Assembly (NCBI GenBank): GCA_001507425.1
Contig: LMAJ01000017.1
Location: 62,001-126,000, forward strand
Origin: Flavobacteriaceae bacterium CRH
Lineage (GTDB): Bacteria; Bacteroidota; Bacteroidia; Flavobacteriales; Flavobacteriaceae
DNA length: 64,000 nucleotides
Direction of reading: 5' to 3'
Shown piece after piece: positions 8,636 to 18,444 of this stretch. The position numbers were made by a program, and so were the translations under genes. Within the stretch, counting starts at the first letter, position 1; each line of letters starts with the position of its first letter. The notes beneath the pieces are model-generated. The model saw nothing but the letters and a program-made list of their open reading frames with translations. It made no database searches and had not been told where the DNA came from.

Positions 8636-9121
8636 ATGAAAAAAATTACCCTTATTCTTGTTGTAATTATAACTTCGATTTCTTCTTATGCACAAGCTAC
8701 ATTTAAGGAAGATGTAGAAGTTGTTCAGAGTATTTACGGGAAAAATAAAAGTGATCTTATAAAACAATACATGAATTTATCTGATGAACAATTTGTTCCT
8801 TTTAAAAAAGTTTACGAAAGTTATGAAACAGAACGTAAAGCGCTTGGAAAAGAAAAACTCGACCTAATTAATGACTATGCAGCAAATTATAATACTTTGA
8901 CAGATGCAAAAGCAGATGAATTGGCCAAAATCACTTTGAAAAATAATTTGGCTTATGAAAAGCTATACGACAAAACATATCGTCAGGTCAAAAAGGCTAT
9001 TGGTGCGATAAATGCAGCTAAATTTATTCAGTTAGAAATCTATTTGCATACTATTGTTCGCAGTCAAATTTATGATTCGATTCCGTTTATTGGAGAATTA
9101 GACAAGACAAAAAAGAATTAA
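8636..9121 (+). CDS. secreted helical protein of unknown function
   Basis: 161 residues with a signal peptide ending at SYAQA, then an all-helical charged body with heptad-like character. The pattern (DLIKQYMNLSDEQFVPFKKVYESYE) resembles small periplasmic Spy/CpxP-like helical proteins, but I see no LTxxQ motif, so the link is weak. 31 bases after the DUF4251 gene and followed by a strong terminator, so it is the last gene of this three-gene set. Confidence 0.7.
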   Translation: MKKITLILVVIITSISSYAQATFKEDVEVVQSIYGKNKSDLIKQYMNLSDEQFVPFKKVYESYETERKALGKEKLDLINDYAANYNTLTDAKADELAKITLKNNLAYEKLYDKTYRQVKKAIGAINAAKFIQLEIYLHTIVRSQIYDSIPFIGELDKTKKN

Positions 9122-9129
9122 TTATAAAA

Positions 9130-9167
9130 AAAACGGCAACTAAATTATTTATTAGTTGCCGTTTTTT
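9130..9167. terminator. strong bidirectional terminator
   Basis: Arms ACGGCAACTAA and TTAGTTGCCGT with a T-run on the right and an A-run on the left, between convergent genes (envelope set and chitinase). Confidence 0.88.
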
Positions 9168-9185
9168 ATTTTTTGTTTAAATGTT

Positions 9186-10280
9186 TTATTTAGCTGTTTT
9201 TACTTCATAAATAGCATTTACCATTCCGTTATGTGGAGCATCCAAAGTCAGTTCCCAAAACATAATTCCACCTAATTTTTTAGATTTCACATATTCAGTT
9301 TTTGCTTTAATAGAAGTGATATCGTCAGAAGTTGCAAATGTTTTTTCTTTTTCATTGTACCAATAAGGTGCTTTTGCTTTTTTATCCCAAAAGTATTTCC
9401 AACCGTTTGCTTCTGTATATTTTGTTGCAAAATCTTTAAAATTTGTACCTTCAACATGTTCTCCAGGCTGATATAATCCGTTATTTACATTCGCAACATT
9501 TTTCCATGTTCTGGAATAAAAAGCGCCGCCAATAATTAATTTTTGAGCAGGAACGCCTTGTTTTAATAAAAAGCTGACCGCTCTGTCTGTCGATTCTTCC
9601 TTAGGATTTGTACTGTATAATGGTGTATGATGTCCTGTAACTTTAGAATATCCGTTAACCAAATCATAACTCATAATATTGATACGATTTACTAATGGAG
9701 CAACAGTTTTCCAATCGATAGATTCATCCAGATATTTTTGAAAACCTCCGGCAGCAAAACTCAATTCATAATCTTTTCCTAAAGTAGAACGCAATATTTT
9801 GATTAATTCAGTAAAATTATTTTTATCAGCAGGCTGAAATAAATGTCCCGGAAGTCCTTCAATGGCAGGATATTCCCAATCTAAATCTAAACCATCAACT
9901 TTAAAATAATCACTTACGTGTTTTACAGAATTGGCAAAGGTTAATCTTCCTTCGGCAGTAGAAAATGCAGCCGAACAAGGTTCGCAGCCTCCCCAGCCAC
10001 CAAGCGACAGTACAATTTTTAGTTGCGGATTTGAAGCTTTTAAGGAAACTAAGTGCTTAATTGTAGTAGAATCTTTAGTAGAATCTACACTTAGTTTTCC
10101 GTCTTTTAAATGACAAAAACTAAAAATAATCTGGTCAAGTTTGTTTACTTCGTATTCGTTAATGAGTTTATCATCACCAGTATAGTAAGCGATGATGTCC
10201 ATTTTTTTATTTTTTTGTGCAAAAGTATTTGTAGTACATAGGCACAGGAAAAATAGGGCAATCAGGTTAATTTGTTTCAT
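9186..10280 (-). CDS. secreted GH18 chitinase
   Basis: 364-residue glycoside hydrolase family 18 enzyme. Signal peptide at residues 1-21, then a TIM barrel. The catalytic motif DGLDLDWE lies at residues 129-136 with the acid/base glutamate E136. The SLGGWGG strand before it is also conserved. It would cleave beta-1,4 GlcNAc links in chitin or related glycans outside the cytoplasm. No chitin-binding or T9SS sorting domain is present, so it is probably periplasmic or released by another route. Confidence 0.9.
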   Translation of the reverse strand: MKQINLIALFFLCLCTTNTFAQKNKKMDIIAYYTGDDKLINEYEVNKLDQIIFSFCHLKDGKLSVDSTKDSTTIKHLVSLKASNPQLKIVLSLGGWGGCEPCSAAFSTAEGRLTFANSVKHVSDYFKVDGLDLDWEYPAIEGLPGHLFQPADKNNFTELIKILRSTLGKDYELSFAAGGFQKYLDESIDWKTVAPLVNRINIMSYDLVNGYSKVTGHHTPLYSTNPKEESTDRAVSFLLKQGVPAQKLIIGGAFYSRTWKNVANVNNGLYQPGEHVEGTNFKDFATKYTEANGWKYFWDKKAKAPYWYNEKEKTFATSDDITSIKAKTEYVKSKKLGGIMFWELTLDAPHNGMVNAIYEVKTAK

Positions 10281-10578
10281 TGTTAAGCTATTAGTTTTTT
10301 GAAATGCTAAATATAAAACATTAGAATCGAAAATTCACTATCAATTTTGTATGATAAACCCAATTTTAGTAAAGATTTGTGAAATTTGTTATTTACGGAA
10401 TCACGCATAGCAGTGTGTCTCTACAGAAAAAATGCCACAGATTAAAGGATTAAATTGATTAAAAAATCTGTGTAAATCCTGTAATCTGTGGCAAAAAAAA
10501 TCTGTGATAAAAATAAACCCGCACAGTTTCGGACAAGTGCGGGTTTAAACAAATTAAAAGCTAAAAACTATTTTTGTA
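10281..10578. repeat. intergenic region with flavobacterial short repeats
   Basis: This 298-base gap holds no gene. It contains the decayed form of the CACTGCAGTGCG-type palindromic repeat near 10403-10425, and a direct repeat built on ATCTGTG near 10437-10508 (rAATCTGTGk copies, some inverted). The fadE terminator lies at the right end. Confidence 0.6.
10515..10550 (-). terminator. terminator of the fad operon
   Basis: Perfect arms AAACCCGCAC and GTGCGGGTTT with a 12-base loop, 33 bases beyond the fadE stop codon on the minus strand. Confidence 0.8.
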
Positions 10579-12384
10579 TTAGAAGCAGTAATCGTTTTCT
10601 GCAACTAATTTATTGGTAATTGTTTCTCTTAATGCCACTACGTTTGGCAAGTTTGTGTATTTTGTAAAACGTTTTAATCCCATTAACATCATACGTTGTT
10701 CATCTCCTTCAGAGAAAGAAGCAATACCTTCTTTTCCTCTTAGGTTTACGATATCTACAGCTTTGTACAAGTATAATTTTGCCATAGCAATTTGTTCCTG
10801 AACTTTTGCTTCTCCTTCTTTTTTAGCTAATTTTTCAGTTCTAAGAATAGTACTTTCAGCCATGTAGATTTCGATTAAGATATCAGAAGCAGCCATTAAT
10901 AACTGTTGGTGAGAATCTAAATCCGGACCGTATTTTTGAACTGCACTTCCGGCAACCATTAAGAAAACTTTCTTAAGGTTAGCGATAATTCCTTTTTCTT
11001 CAGCAAATAATTCAGAGAAATCAGGCGTATCAAAAGATGGAATTCCCATTAATTCTTCCTGAACTTTCATTGCTGGTCCTAACAAATCAACATGACCTTT
11101 CATAGCCTTTTTGATCAACATACCAACAGAAAGCATTCTGTTAATTTCGTTTGTTCCTTCGTAGATACGAGCGATACGGGCATCTCTCCAGGCACTTTCC
11201 ATTGGAGTATCTTCAGAGAATCCCATTCCACCAAAAACCTGAATTCCTTCGTCAGCACAATTCTGAACATCTTCAGAAACCGCTACTTTAAGGATAGAAC
11301 ATTCGATAGCATATTCTTCAACACCTTTCAACTCAGCTTCCTGATGCGTTGTTCCTTCCGCTTCGCGCGCAGCAATTCTGTCTTCGATATCTTTTGCAGC
11401 TCTGTAAGAAGCACTTTCGCCAGCATAAGCATTAGTTGCCATTTCAGCCAATTTAGAACGGATAGCTCCAAAAGATGAAATTGGCGTGTTAAACTGAATT
11501 CTTTCGTTAGCATATTTTACAGCTCCGGAAGTTACTCTTCTTTGCGCATCAAGACATGCAGCCGCTAATTTAATACGACCAACATTCAAGGCATTCATTG
11601 CAATTTTGAAACCGTTTCCTCTTTCTGACAACATGTTTTCAACAGGAACTTTCGTATCGTTGAAGAAAACCTGACGCGTAGATGAAGCACGAATTCCTAA
11701 TTTATGCTCTTCTTCATTCATAGAAATTCCGTTATCAGCAGTGTTTTCTACGATGAAACCTGTAATGTTTTTATCATCTCCAATACGGGCAAAAACGATA
11801 AAAACGCTGCAAAAACCTGCATTCGAAATCCACATTTTTTGTCCTGTAATTTTGTAATGCGTTCCATCTTCAGATAAAACCGCTTTCGTTTTTCCTGAGT
11901 TAGCATCAGATCCTGCGCCTGGCTCAGTTAAGCAATAAGCTCCAAACCATTCTCCAGAAGCCAATTTAGGAACATATTTTTTCTTTTGTTCTTCAGATCC
12001 ATAAAGAGTAATTGGCATAGTTCCAATTCCTGTATGAGCTCCAAAAGCAGTTGAGAAAGATCCTGTCGCTCCGGAAATGTAATCGCAAACTAACATTGTA
12101 GATACAAATCCCATTCCTAATCCGCCGTATTCTTCAGGAACCGCAACCCCAAGAAGTCCTAGTTCACCAGCTTTACGCATGCTTTCTTCTGTAAATGCGT
12201 AATCTTTTTTCTCAAAACGATTTTTGTTAGGCCAAATTTCTTTGTCTACAAACTCCTTTACAGAGTCACGCATCATTAATTGCTCTTCCGAAAAATCTTC
12301 TGGTGTAAAGATATCTTCGCACTTTGTTTCTTTAACTAAAAACTGACCACCACGGGTTACGTTTTTTTCGATTGTATCTGCCAT
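10579..12384 (-). CDS. fadE: acyl-CoA dehydrogenase, last gene of the beta-oxidation operon
   Basis: FAD enzyme that introduces the trans-2 double bond in fatty acyl-CoA. 601 residues: acyl-CoA dehydrogenase N-terminal, middle and C-terminal domains (about 25-430), plus an extra helical C-terminal region (430-600) as in VLCAD and Bacillus FadE. Visible motifs are WFGAYCLTEPGAGSD, KMWISNAGF and the base-bearing YEGTNEINR. The gene order fadN-fadA-fadE is the same as in the Bacillus subtilis fadNAE operon. It is separated from fadA by an inserted four-helix-bundle element. Confidence 0.92.
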   Translation of the reverse strand: MADTIEKNVTRGGQFLVKETKCEDIFTPEDFSEEQLMMRDSVKEFVDKEIWPNKNRFEKKDYAFTEESMRKAGELGLLGVAVPEEYGGLGMGFVSTMLVCDYISGATGSFSTAFGAHTGIGTMPITLYGSEEQKKKYVPKLASGEWFGAYCLTEPGAGSDANSGKTKAVLSEDGTHYKITGQKMWISNAGFCSVFIVFARIGDDKNITGFIVENTADNGISMNEEEHKLGIRASSTRQVFFNDTKVPVENMLSERGNGFKIAMNALNVGRIKLAAACLDAQRRVTSGAVKYANERIQFNTPISSFGAIRSKLAEMATNAYAGESASYRAAKDIEDRIAAREAEGTTHQEAELKGVEEYAIECSILKVAVSEDVQNCADEGIQVFGGMGFSEDTPMESAWRDARIARIYEGTNEINRMLSVGMLIKKAMKGHVDLLGPAMKVQEELMGIPSFDTPDFSELFAEEKGIIANLKKVFLMVAGSAVQKYGPDLDSHQQLLMAASDILIEIYMAESTILRTEKLAKKEGEAKVQEQIAMAKLYLYKAVDIVNLRGKEGIASFSEGDEQRMMLMGLKRFTKYTNLPNVVALRETITNKLVAENDYCF

Positions 12385-12401
12385 TGCTTTTGTTTTTTTA
12401 T

Positions 12402-12830
12402 GAAAGAAAATAGAATATAGAGAATAGAAAATAGACTTTACCTCAATCCGTTTTGGAAGCCCATTGTCATTCTTTGAAATTCTTCTATTTTAATTTCTAA
12501 TTGGTTAAATTGTTTTTCGTTTATATATTTTCTATGCGTAGCAATTATTAATTGCGTGATTAGTTCAAATGAAGAACCTAGAGAAATGTCTAAAAAATGG
12601 ACTGAAAGATTTATCAGTTCTTGAAGAACCTTCAGCTATATTACTAGGCATTGAAACAGAACATCTGCTTATTTGAGAACTTAAATCATACCTTTCATGT
12701 TTTGGAAACTCGATTAATAAATCTGAAATTTCGTTAGCTATTGAAATTCCAAGCTGCCAAATCTTCAAGTTCTTATAATTATGTCGCATTCTAAAAATCT
12801 ATATTCTATTCTCTATATTCTATTTTCTTC
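12402..12830 (-). mobile_element. IVP-type element bounded by inverted repeats
   Basis: A 23-base perfect inverted repeat at 12405-12427 and 12806-12828 encloses the broken four-helix-bundle gene. The arms are built from the motif ATAGAATATAGAGAATAG. Both ends recur without the gene at 14041-14107. The element interrupts the fadA-fadE spacing. It has no transposase, so any mobility would have to be supplied in trans. The mobile nature is inferred from repeated ends. Confidence 0.45.
12438..12789 (-). pseudogene. frameshifted four-helix-bundle protein (S23/IVP-like)
   Basis: Reading from 12789 the protein starts MRHNYKNLKIWQLG and reaches AEGSSRTDKSFS, both hallmarks of the 23S rRNA intervening-sequence-like four-helix-bundle family, then runs to an early stop near 12565. 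Deleting one C on the minus strand (GG at 12599-12600) restores the family C-terminus: HFLDISLGSSFELITQLIIA, then a helix ending FQRMTMGFQNGLR with a stop at 12438. The intact product would be about 117 residues. So it is a single-base-insertion pseudogene, unless the error is in sequencing. Confidence 0.82.
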
Positions 12831-12831
12831 C

Positions 12832-14013
12832 TTATAATACTTCGTAAATCCCAGCGCTTCCTTGTCCTGTTCCCACACACATAGAAACAATTCCGTATTT
12901 GTTACCTCTGCGTTTCATCTCATCAAATAACTGAACCGAAAGTTTAGCTCCTGTACATCCCAGAGGGTGTCCTAAAGCGATTGCTCCACCGTTTACATTT
13001 ACGATTTCCGGGTTAATGTTTAATTCGCGAGTTACTGCTAAAGCTTGTGAAGCAAAAGCCTCGTTTAATTCAATTAACTCGATATCATTCAATGTTAAAC
13101 CAGCTTGTTTTAATGCTTTCGGAATAGCTTTTACCGGACCAATACCCATGATTCTTGGCTCAACACCAGAAGAAGCAAAGTTTACAAGTCTTGCAATTGG
13201 CTCAAGATTTAATTCTTTCACCATATCCTCACTCATTATTAAAACAAAAGCAGCGCCATCACTCATTTGAGATGAGTTTCCTGCAGTTACGCTTCCGTCA
13301 GCGGCAAAAACGGGTCTTAAACCTGCTAAAGCAGCAACAGATGTTCCAGCTCTTGGACCTTCGTCTTGTTTTACAACGTATGATTTCGTTTCTTTTTTTC
13401 CATTTTCATTGATGAAAGTCTGATCAACAGTAATCGGAACGATTTGTTTGTCGAATTTCCCTTCAGCCTGAGCTTTCAAGGCTTTCATGTGTGAGTTATA
13501 AGCAAACTCATCCTGATCTTCTCTTGAAATTTTATATTGATTGGCAACCGCTTCAGCAGTTAAACCCATTCCCCAATAGTAATCTTCGTGACCTGCAGCT
13601 GCAACTTTATAATCCGGAGTTGGTTTGTAACCTCCCATCGGAATAAAACTCATGCTTTCTGCTCCACCCGCAATAATACAATCTGCCATTCCTGATTGGA
13701 TTTTAGCAGTTGCCATTCCGATAGTTTCTAATCCGGATGCGCAATAACGGTTGACTGTTACACCAGGAACATCTTCGACTTTTAATCCCATCAAAGAGAT
13801 CAAACGCCCAACGTTAAGTCCTTGTTCAGCTTCCGGCATGGCATTTCCTACCATAACGTCATCGATACGTTTTTTATCAAAATCAGGCAGTTCATCCATC
13901 ATAAACTGAATGGTTTCTGCAGCTAATTCATCAGGTCTTTTAAATCTAAAAACCCCTTTTGGTGCTTTTCCTACCGCAGTACGGTAAGCTTTTACTATAT
14001 ATGCTGTTTTCAT
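12832..14013 (-). CDS. fadA: acetyl-CoA acyltransferase (3-ketoacyl-CoA thiolase)
   Basis: 393-residue thiolase that cleaves 3-ketoacyl-CoA to acetyl-CoA in the last step of beta-oxidation. The nucleophile cysteine is in NRYCASGLET (about residue 90), the histidine in GHPLGCTGA and the second cysteine in CVGTGQGSA, all intact. Second gene after fadN in a minus-strand operon headed by a MarR regulator. Confidence 0.94.
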   Translation of the reverse strand: MKTAYIVKAYRTAVGKAPKGVFRFKRPDELAAETIQFMMDELPDFDKKRIDDVMVGNAMPEAEQGLNVGRLISLMGLKVEDVPGVTVNRYCASGLETIGMATAKIQSGMADCIIAGGAESMSFIPMGGYKPTPDYKVAAAGHEDYYWGMGLTAEAVANQYKISREDQDEFAYNSHMKALKAQAEGKFDKQIVPITVDQTFINENGKKETKSYVVKQDEGPRAGTSVAALAGLRPVFAADGSVTAGNSSQMSDGAAFVLIMSEDMVKELNLEPIARLVNFASSGVEPRIMGIGPVKAIPKALKQAGLTLNDIELIELNEAFASQALAVTRELNINPEIVNVNGGAIALGHPLGCTGAKLSVQLFDEMKRRGNKYGIVSMCVGTGQGSAGIYEVL

Positions 14014-14040
14014 TTGTTATGTTTTTTAAGAGTATAGAAG

Positions 14041-14107
14041 ATAGAGTATAGAAAATAGACTTTACGAAGTCTTGAATCTATATTCTATTCTCTTTGTTCT
14101 ATTTTCT
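14041..14107. repeat. miniature copy of the IVP element ends
   Basis: Between fadN and fadA this 67-base stretch carries both terminal sequences of the 12.4-12.8 kb element (left end like 12416-12441, right end like 12798-12828), fused without the coding part. The right edge lies just inside the fadN stop codon. It looks like a deletion derivative or MITE of the same family. Confidence 0.5.
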
Positions 14108-16496
14108 AGTTACGAAGTGGTTTTCCTTTAGTTAACATATACTGAATTCTCTCTAATGTCTTACGTTCTGTACATAAACTCAGGAAAGCTTCACGTTCGA
14201 TATCTAATAAATATTGTTCAGATACTAAAGTTGCTTCAGATAAATCACCACCAGCCATTACGTAAGCCAGTTTGTTAGCAATTTTCTTATCGTGCTCAGA
14301 AATGTATTTTCCAGCTTCCATTTGATCTGTTCCAACTAAGAACATTCCAAGAGCTTGCTTTCCTAATACTTTCACATCAGTTCTTCTAATCGGTTGTGTG
14401 TAACCAGCTTCAGCCATTAACAAAGCATGTTTTTTAGCTTCAGCAATCTGACGGTCTTTGTTTACTACAATAATATCTTTTCCATGCTGCAAAAGTCCAG
14501 TGTCAAAAGCTTCATAACCAGAAGTTGATACTTTTGCCATTGCGATTGTTAAGAAATATTCCTGAAGAACATTCAATTCCACATCATTTTTGCGGAATAA
14601 ATCTGAAGCTCTCAAAGCCATTTCTTTAGATCCACCACCGCCAGGAAGTACACCAACACCAAACTCAACTAATCCCATATAGGTTTCAGCAGCAGCAACT
14701 ACTTTATCAGCGTGTAAGCTCATTTCGCATCCACCGCCAAAAGTCATTCCGTGAGGTGCAACAACAACTGGAATTGATGAATAACGAACGCGCATCATCG
14801 TGTCCTGGAACAATTTGATTGCCATGTTCAATTCGTCGTATTCCTGCTCAACCGCCATCATGAAAATCATTCCGATATTAGCTCCAACAGAGAAATTAGC
14901 TGCCTGGTTTCCAATAACTAAACCCTGATATTCTTTTTCTGATAAGTCGATTGCTTTATTGATAGCCTGAAGTACATCGCCACCAATGGTATTCATTTTA
15001 GATTGGAATTCTAAATTCAAAATTCCGTCTCCTAAATCCTGAATGATTGCACCGCTATTACTCCAAACTTTTTTGCTTTCGCGGATGTTGTTTAGAATAA
15101 TGAATGAATCTTGTCCAGGAACTTTAGTTTGAGATTTTGTTGGAATGTTGTAGAAATAAGTTGCTCCTTCTTTAACAGAGTAGAAGCTTTCGCTTCCGGA
15201 AGCTAACATTTCAGTAACCCATGCAGCTGGCTCTAAACCTTCTGCTTTCATGATTTCGATTCCGTTGGCAACACCTATGGCATCCCAAATTTCGAATGGA
15301 CCATTTTCCCATCCAAAACCGGCTTTCATCGCATCATCAATTTTATATAATTCATCTGAGATTTCAGGAATTCTGTTTGACACATACGCAAACATTCCAG
15401 AGAAACTCTTACGGTAAAATTCACCCGCTTTATCTTTTCCTTTCACTAAAACTTTAAAACGATCAATTGGGTTATCGATAGTTTTTGTTAGTTCAAGTGT
15501 TGCAAAGCTTGCTTTTTTGGCAGCACGATATTCTAATGTATCTAAGTCTAAAGAAAGAATATCTTTGTCTACTTTTTTGTAGAAACCTTGTCCTGTTTTG
15601 CTTCCCAACCATTTATTCTCCATCATCTTGTTGACAAAATCAGGAAGTTTAAACAATTCGTGTTGTTCGTCATTTAGACAGTTCTCATAAATACCATTGG
15701 CAACGTGTACCAAAGTATCTAAACCAACAACGTCAACCGTACGGAAAGTAGCCGATTTTGGACGGCCAATTACGGGTCCTGTCAATTTATCAACTTCTTC
15801 AATCGTTAATCCCATTTCTTTTACCAAGTGGAATAAACTCTGGATTCCGTAAATACCAATTCTGTTTCCAATAAACGCCGGAGTATCTTTAGCAACAACC
15901 GAAGTTTTTCCTAAAAATTTAGATCCGTATTCGTTTAAGAAATCCAATACTTCTGTTGAAGTTTTTGGACCAGGAATAATTTCAAATAATTTTAAGTAAC
16001 GCGCAGGGTTAAAAAAGTGGGTTCCGCAGAAGTGTTGTTGAAAATCTTCGCTTCTTCCTTCGCTCATAAAATGAATTGGAATACCAGAAGTGTTTGAAGT
16101 AACCAAAGTTCCCGGTTTACGGAATTTCTCAATTTGTTCAAAAACTAGTTTTTTGATGTCAAGACGTTCTACTACAACTTCAATAATCCAGTCTACATTG
16201 GCAATTTTTGCCATATCATCGGTCGTATTTCCAGTGGTGATTCGGCTTGCGAATTTCTGACTGTAAATAGGAGATGGTTTCGATTTTAATGAATTCGCTA
16301 AGTGCTCGTTTACTACACGGTTGCGAACAACTTTACTTTCAAGCGTTAATCCTTTTTTAGCTTCAGCTTCTGTCAACTCGCGTGGTACGATGTCAAGCAG
16401 TAAAACTTCAACACCAATGTTGGCAAAATGACAAGCTATTCCTGAACCCATAATTCCGGATCCAATTACAGCAACTTTTTTAATTGTGCGTTTCAT
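14106..16496 (-). CDS. fadN: 3-hydroxyacyl-CoA dehydrogenase / enoyl-CoA hydratase
   Basis: 796-residue bifunctional beta-oxidation enzyme. Unlike E. coli FadB, the NAD-dependent dehydrogenase comes first (Rossmann motif AVIGSGIMGSGIA at residues 9-21) and the crotonase/enoyl-CoA hydratase is at the C-terminal side (about 490-720, with GGGCEMSLHAD and GVLPGGGGS oxyanion and acid regions). This is the Bacillus FadN arrangement. It hydrates enoyl-CoA and oxidises the 3-hydroxy product. It follows marR by 53 bases and precedes fadA. Confidence 0.93.
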   Translation of the reverse strand: MKRTIKKVAVIGSGIMGSGIACHFANIGVEVLLLDIVPRELTEAEAKKGLTLESKVVRNRVVNEHLANSLKSKPSPIYSQKFASRITTGNTTDDMAKIANVDWIIEVVVERLDIKKLVFEQIEKFRKPGTLVTSNTSGIPIHFMSEGRSEDFQQHFCGTHFFNPARYLKLFEIIPGPKTSTEVLDFLNEYGSKFLGKTSVVAKDTPAFIGNRIGIYGIQSLFHLVKEMGLTIEEVDKLTGPVIGRPKSATFRTVDVVGLDTLVHVANGIYENCLNDEQHELFKLPDFVNKMMENKWLGSKTGQGFYKKVDKDILSLDLDTLEYRAAKKASFATLELTKTIDNPIDRFKVLVKGKDKAGEFYRKSFSGMFAYVSNRIPEISDELYKIDDAMKAGFGWENGPFEIWDAIGVANGIEIMKAEGLEPAAWVTEMLASGSESFYSVKEGATYFYNIPTKSQTKVPGQDSFIILNNIRESKKVWSNSGAIIQDLGDGILNLEFQSKMNTIGGDVLQAINKAIDLSEKEYQGLVIGNQAANFSVGANIGMIFMMAVEQEYDELNMAIKLFQDTMMRVRYSSIPVVVAPHGMTFGGGCEMSLHADKVVAAAETYMGLVEFGVGVLPGGGGSKEMALRASDLFRKNDVELNVLQEYFLTIAMAKVSTSGYEAFDTGLLQHGKDIIVVNKDRQIAEAKKHALLMAEAGYTQPIRRTDVKVLGKQALGMFLVGTDQMEAGKYISEHDKKIANKLAYVMAGGDLSEATLVSEQYLLDIEREAFLSLCTERKTLERIQYMLTKGKPLRN

Positions 16497-16549
16497 AATT
16501 AGTAAAATTTGTTTTTTGTTCGAATTTGAAATCCCTTATTAAGATAAGA

Positions 16550-17008
16550 TTATTCATTTTCTAATTTTTCTGTTTGGGTAAATATCTTTTTGTCCTGAAT
16601 TAATTCGTTTATGATTTCTGAAACTTCGATAAAATGTTTTAGTTTTTCGTCTGAAACATGTTTTCTAACCGTTTCATTAAATTTTAAAACTGTATTTTTA
16701 GACAAATCTCTTTTCTCTTTTCCAAAATCGGTCAGGTAAATTAAAACACCGCGGCCGTCAGATGGATTTTTTTTGCGAACAATCAAACCTTTGTCTTCCA
16801 TCGATTTTAGTGTTCTGGTAAGGCTTGTAGCTTCCATTCCCATTCTTGGTCCTAAAGCTGTAGATGGAGTTCCATCTTCTTTGTCAATACTCAAAAGCGC
16901 AAATCCGGTTGCCATTGTGGCGTCGTATTTTGCAGCTTCTTCGTTATACATTCTTGAAACAGCTTGCCATGTAGCCCTCAAAATATAATCTATTGTTTTG
17001 TCTTTCAT
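16550..17008 (-). CDS. MarR-family regulator of the fad operon
   Basis: 152-residue winged-helix MarR protein; the wing region KKNPSDGRGVLIYLTDFG matches the family's DxRxxxxxLT signature. As first gene of the marR-fadN-fadA-fadE operon it probably controls that operon and itself, perhaps released by a fatty acid or acyl-CoA ligand. A palindrome upstream of its -7 box is a fitting operator. Ligand and direction of control are inferred. Confidence 0.87.
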   Translation of the reverse strand: MKDKTIDYILRATWQAVSRMYNEEAAKYDATMATGFALLSIDKEDGTPSTALGPRMGMEATSLTRTLKSMEDKGLIVRKKNPSDGRGVLIYLTDFGKEKRDLSKNTVLKFNETVRKHVSDEKLKHFIEVSEIINELIQDKKIFTQTEKLENE

Positions 17009-17027
17009 AGGTTAACTATATCGATTT

Positions 17028-17059
17028 CAAATATAATCAAAAAATACTATGCACGCATA
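17028..17059 (-). promoter_or_regulatory. marR-fad promoter with overlapping operator
   Basis: On the minus strand the -7 box TATATTTG (17035-17028) matches TAnnTTTG. The near-palindrome TATGCACGCATA (17048-17059; arms TATGC and GCATA) covers the -33 position. A MarR dimer bound here would block RNA polymerase. Binding is inferred from position. Confidence 0.5.
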
Positions 17060-17255
17060 TAATTTTTTAATAAATTTTTGGTTAGTAAAAAAATGTCTCT
17101 GAAATAGAGTGGTTTATGGTTGTTTTTTAATTGAAATATACTATTCTTTTTTGAGATTTGAATAAATTTTAAGACTTAAAAAATCATTTCAAATGAAGAA
17201 TGCGCCTAAAAATACTTATAGTGTAAAAAAAACCTTGTTTGAATAGGAATAAAAT

Positions 17256-18269
17256 TTACTCATCATATTTAGCTAACGCTTTTTGAAGTGTTTTTTTCAT
17301 GCGGTTTCGTAAACTTTCGGGCCTTAAAATTTCAAGTCCACACCCAAAACCAAGTAAAAGACGCTCCATTTCATAATTTGGAGCAATGAACAAATGAACA
17401 ATTACACTTTTGTCTTCATTTTCCTGAATTAGCCTCTGAGTGGGGTGCAAAGGTTTTGTTAATACATAAGGCGCATTTTCAGCATCAATCCAAAGTTCAA
17501 TTCTTCGGGGTTGTAAACCGGTGTTTACCGTTACGCCAATAACATTTTTATAAAATAAATCGGCATCAAAATCTTCTTCTAAATAAGGAAGGTTAAAATC
17601 ATAATCAATTGAAATAATTCTATCGAGAGCTAAATTAGAAATGGGCTGAGATCCTTTTTTCTTTCCGACTAAAAACCAGCGGTTATTAAATTCCTTTAAA
17701 ATAAAAGGGTGAAAATGAAATTTGCTTTCGTCTTTAGACTTAAATGATTTATAAGTAATGACAAGTGCAACTTTTTTGATAATGGCCTGGTAAATTTCAT
17801 CTAAATAATGCAGGCCTTTTAGATTTTCATTTTTATCTAAATAAATAACCGGCTTTGTGTGCGACTTTTCGGCATAGATTTTATCCTCTAAACGTTGTAG
17901 AATATCTGAGACATCATTAAAAAGAGAGAAATCCTTAAATTGTTTGAGCATCGAAACTGTTTCTGTTAAAACATTCATATCGGTTTCGGTGAGTGGAATA
18001 TCTGTTATTGTAAATTCATCGTCTTCATATTTATAGTACTTTTTATCATAGACAACAATTGGCGCATTATAGCCGAGTTTTTCACTTCGCATCAATTGAA
18101 TGTCCATTTGAATGGTTCGTTTGCTAATGGAGTTTTCACGTCCTTCATATTCAAACAAAGCTTCAGAACAACATTCGATTAAATCGTCTAAAGTCCATGT
18201 TCTATATTTATTTTGTAGACATTTGTCAATTGTTTTATATCGAATTAGGGCGTTTTTATTTTGTGACAT
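17256..18269 (-). CDS. WYL-domain transcriptional regulator
   Basis: 337 residues with an N-terminal winged HTH (about 1-80), a WYL domain (about 150-220) and a C-terminal WCX extension (about 250-335). WYL regulators sense ligands, probably nucleic acids or nucleotides, and often control defence or RNA-repair systems. The palindrome of the RNA-repair regulon lies 180 bases upstream of its start codon, so it is the best candidate to bind that site here and at four other places in the window. No neighbour is co-transcribed with it. Confidence 0.85.
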   Translation of the reverse strand: MSQNKNALIRYKTIDKCLQNKYRTWTLDDLIECCSEALFEYEGRENSISKRTIQMDIQLMRSEKLGYNAPIVVYDKKYYKYEDDEFTITDIPLTETDMNVLTETVSMLKQFKDFSLFNDVSDILQRLEDKIYAEKSHTKPVIYLDKNENLKGLHYLDEIYQAIIKKVALVITYKSFKSKDESKFHFHPFILKEFNNRWFLVGKKKGSQPISNLALDRIISIDYDFNLPYLEEDFDADLFYKNVIGVTVNTGLQPRRIELWIDAENAPYVLTKPLHPTQRLIQENEDKSVIVHLFIAPNYEMERLLLGFGCGLEILRPESLRNRMKKTLQKALAKYDE

Positions 18270-18444
18270 ATCCCGATTTTTTTTAATCTTAATACTACGT
18301 TTCCGTTTTTAATTTAATTTCCAAGTATTATTTGAAAGTAAAATCTTATTTTTTATAAATTATATAATCTTTTTAAAAATAATTTTAATAAAAAAGATCT
18401 CTCAATTGAAAACTTAAGTGCTAAAAATACACTTTTTATTGTAC

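Noticed and set aside
12565..12789. Intact 74-aa protein
   Set aside because: The family C-terminus is present in another frame just downstream, so it is a frameshifted longer gene.
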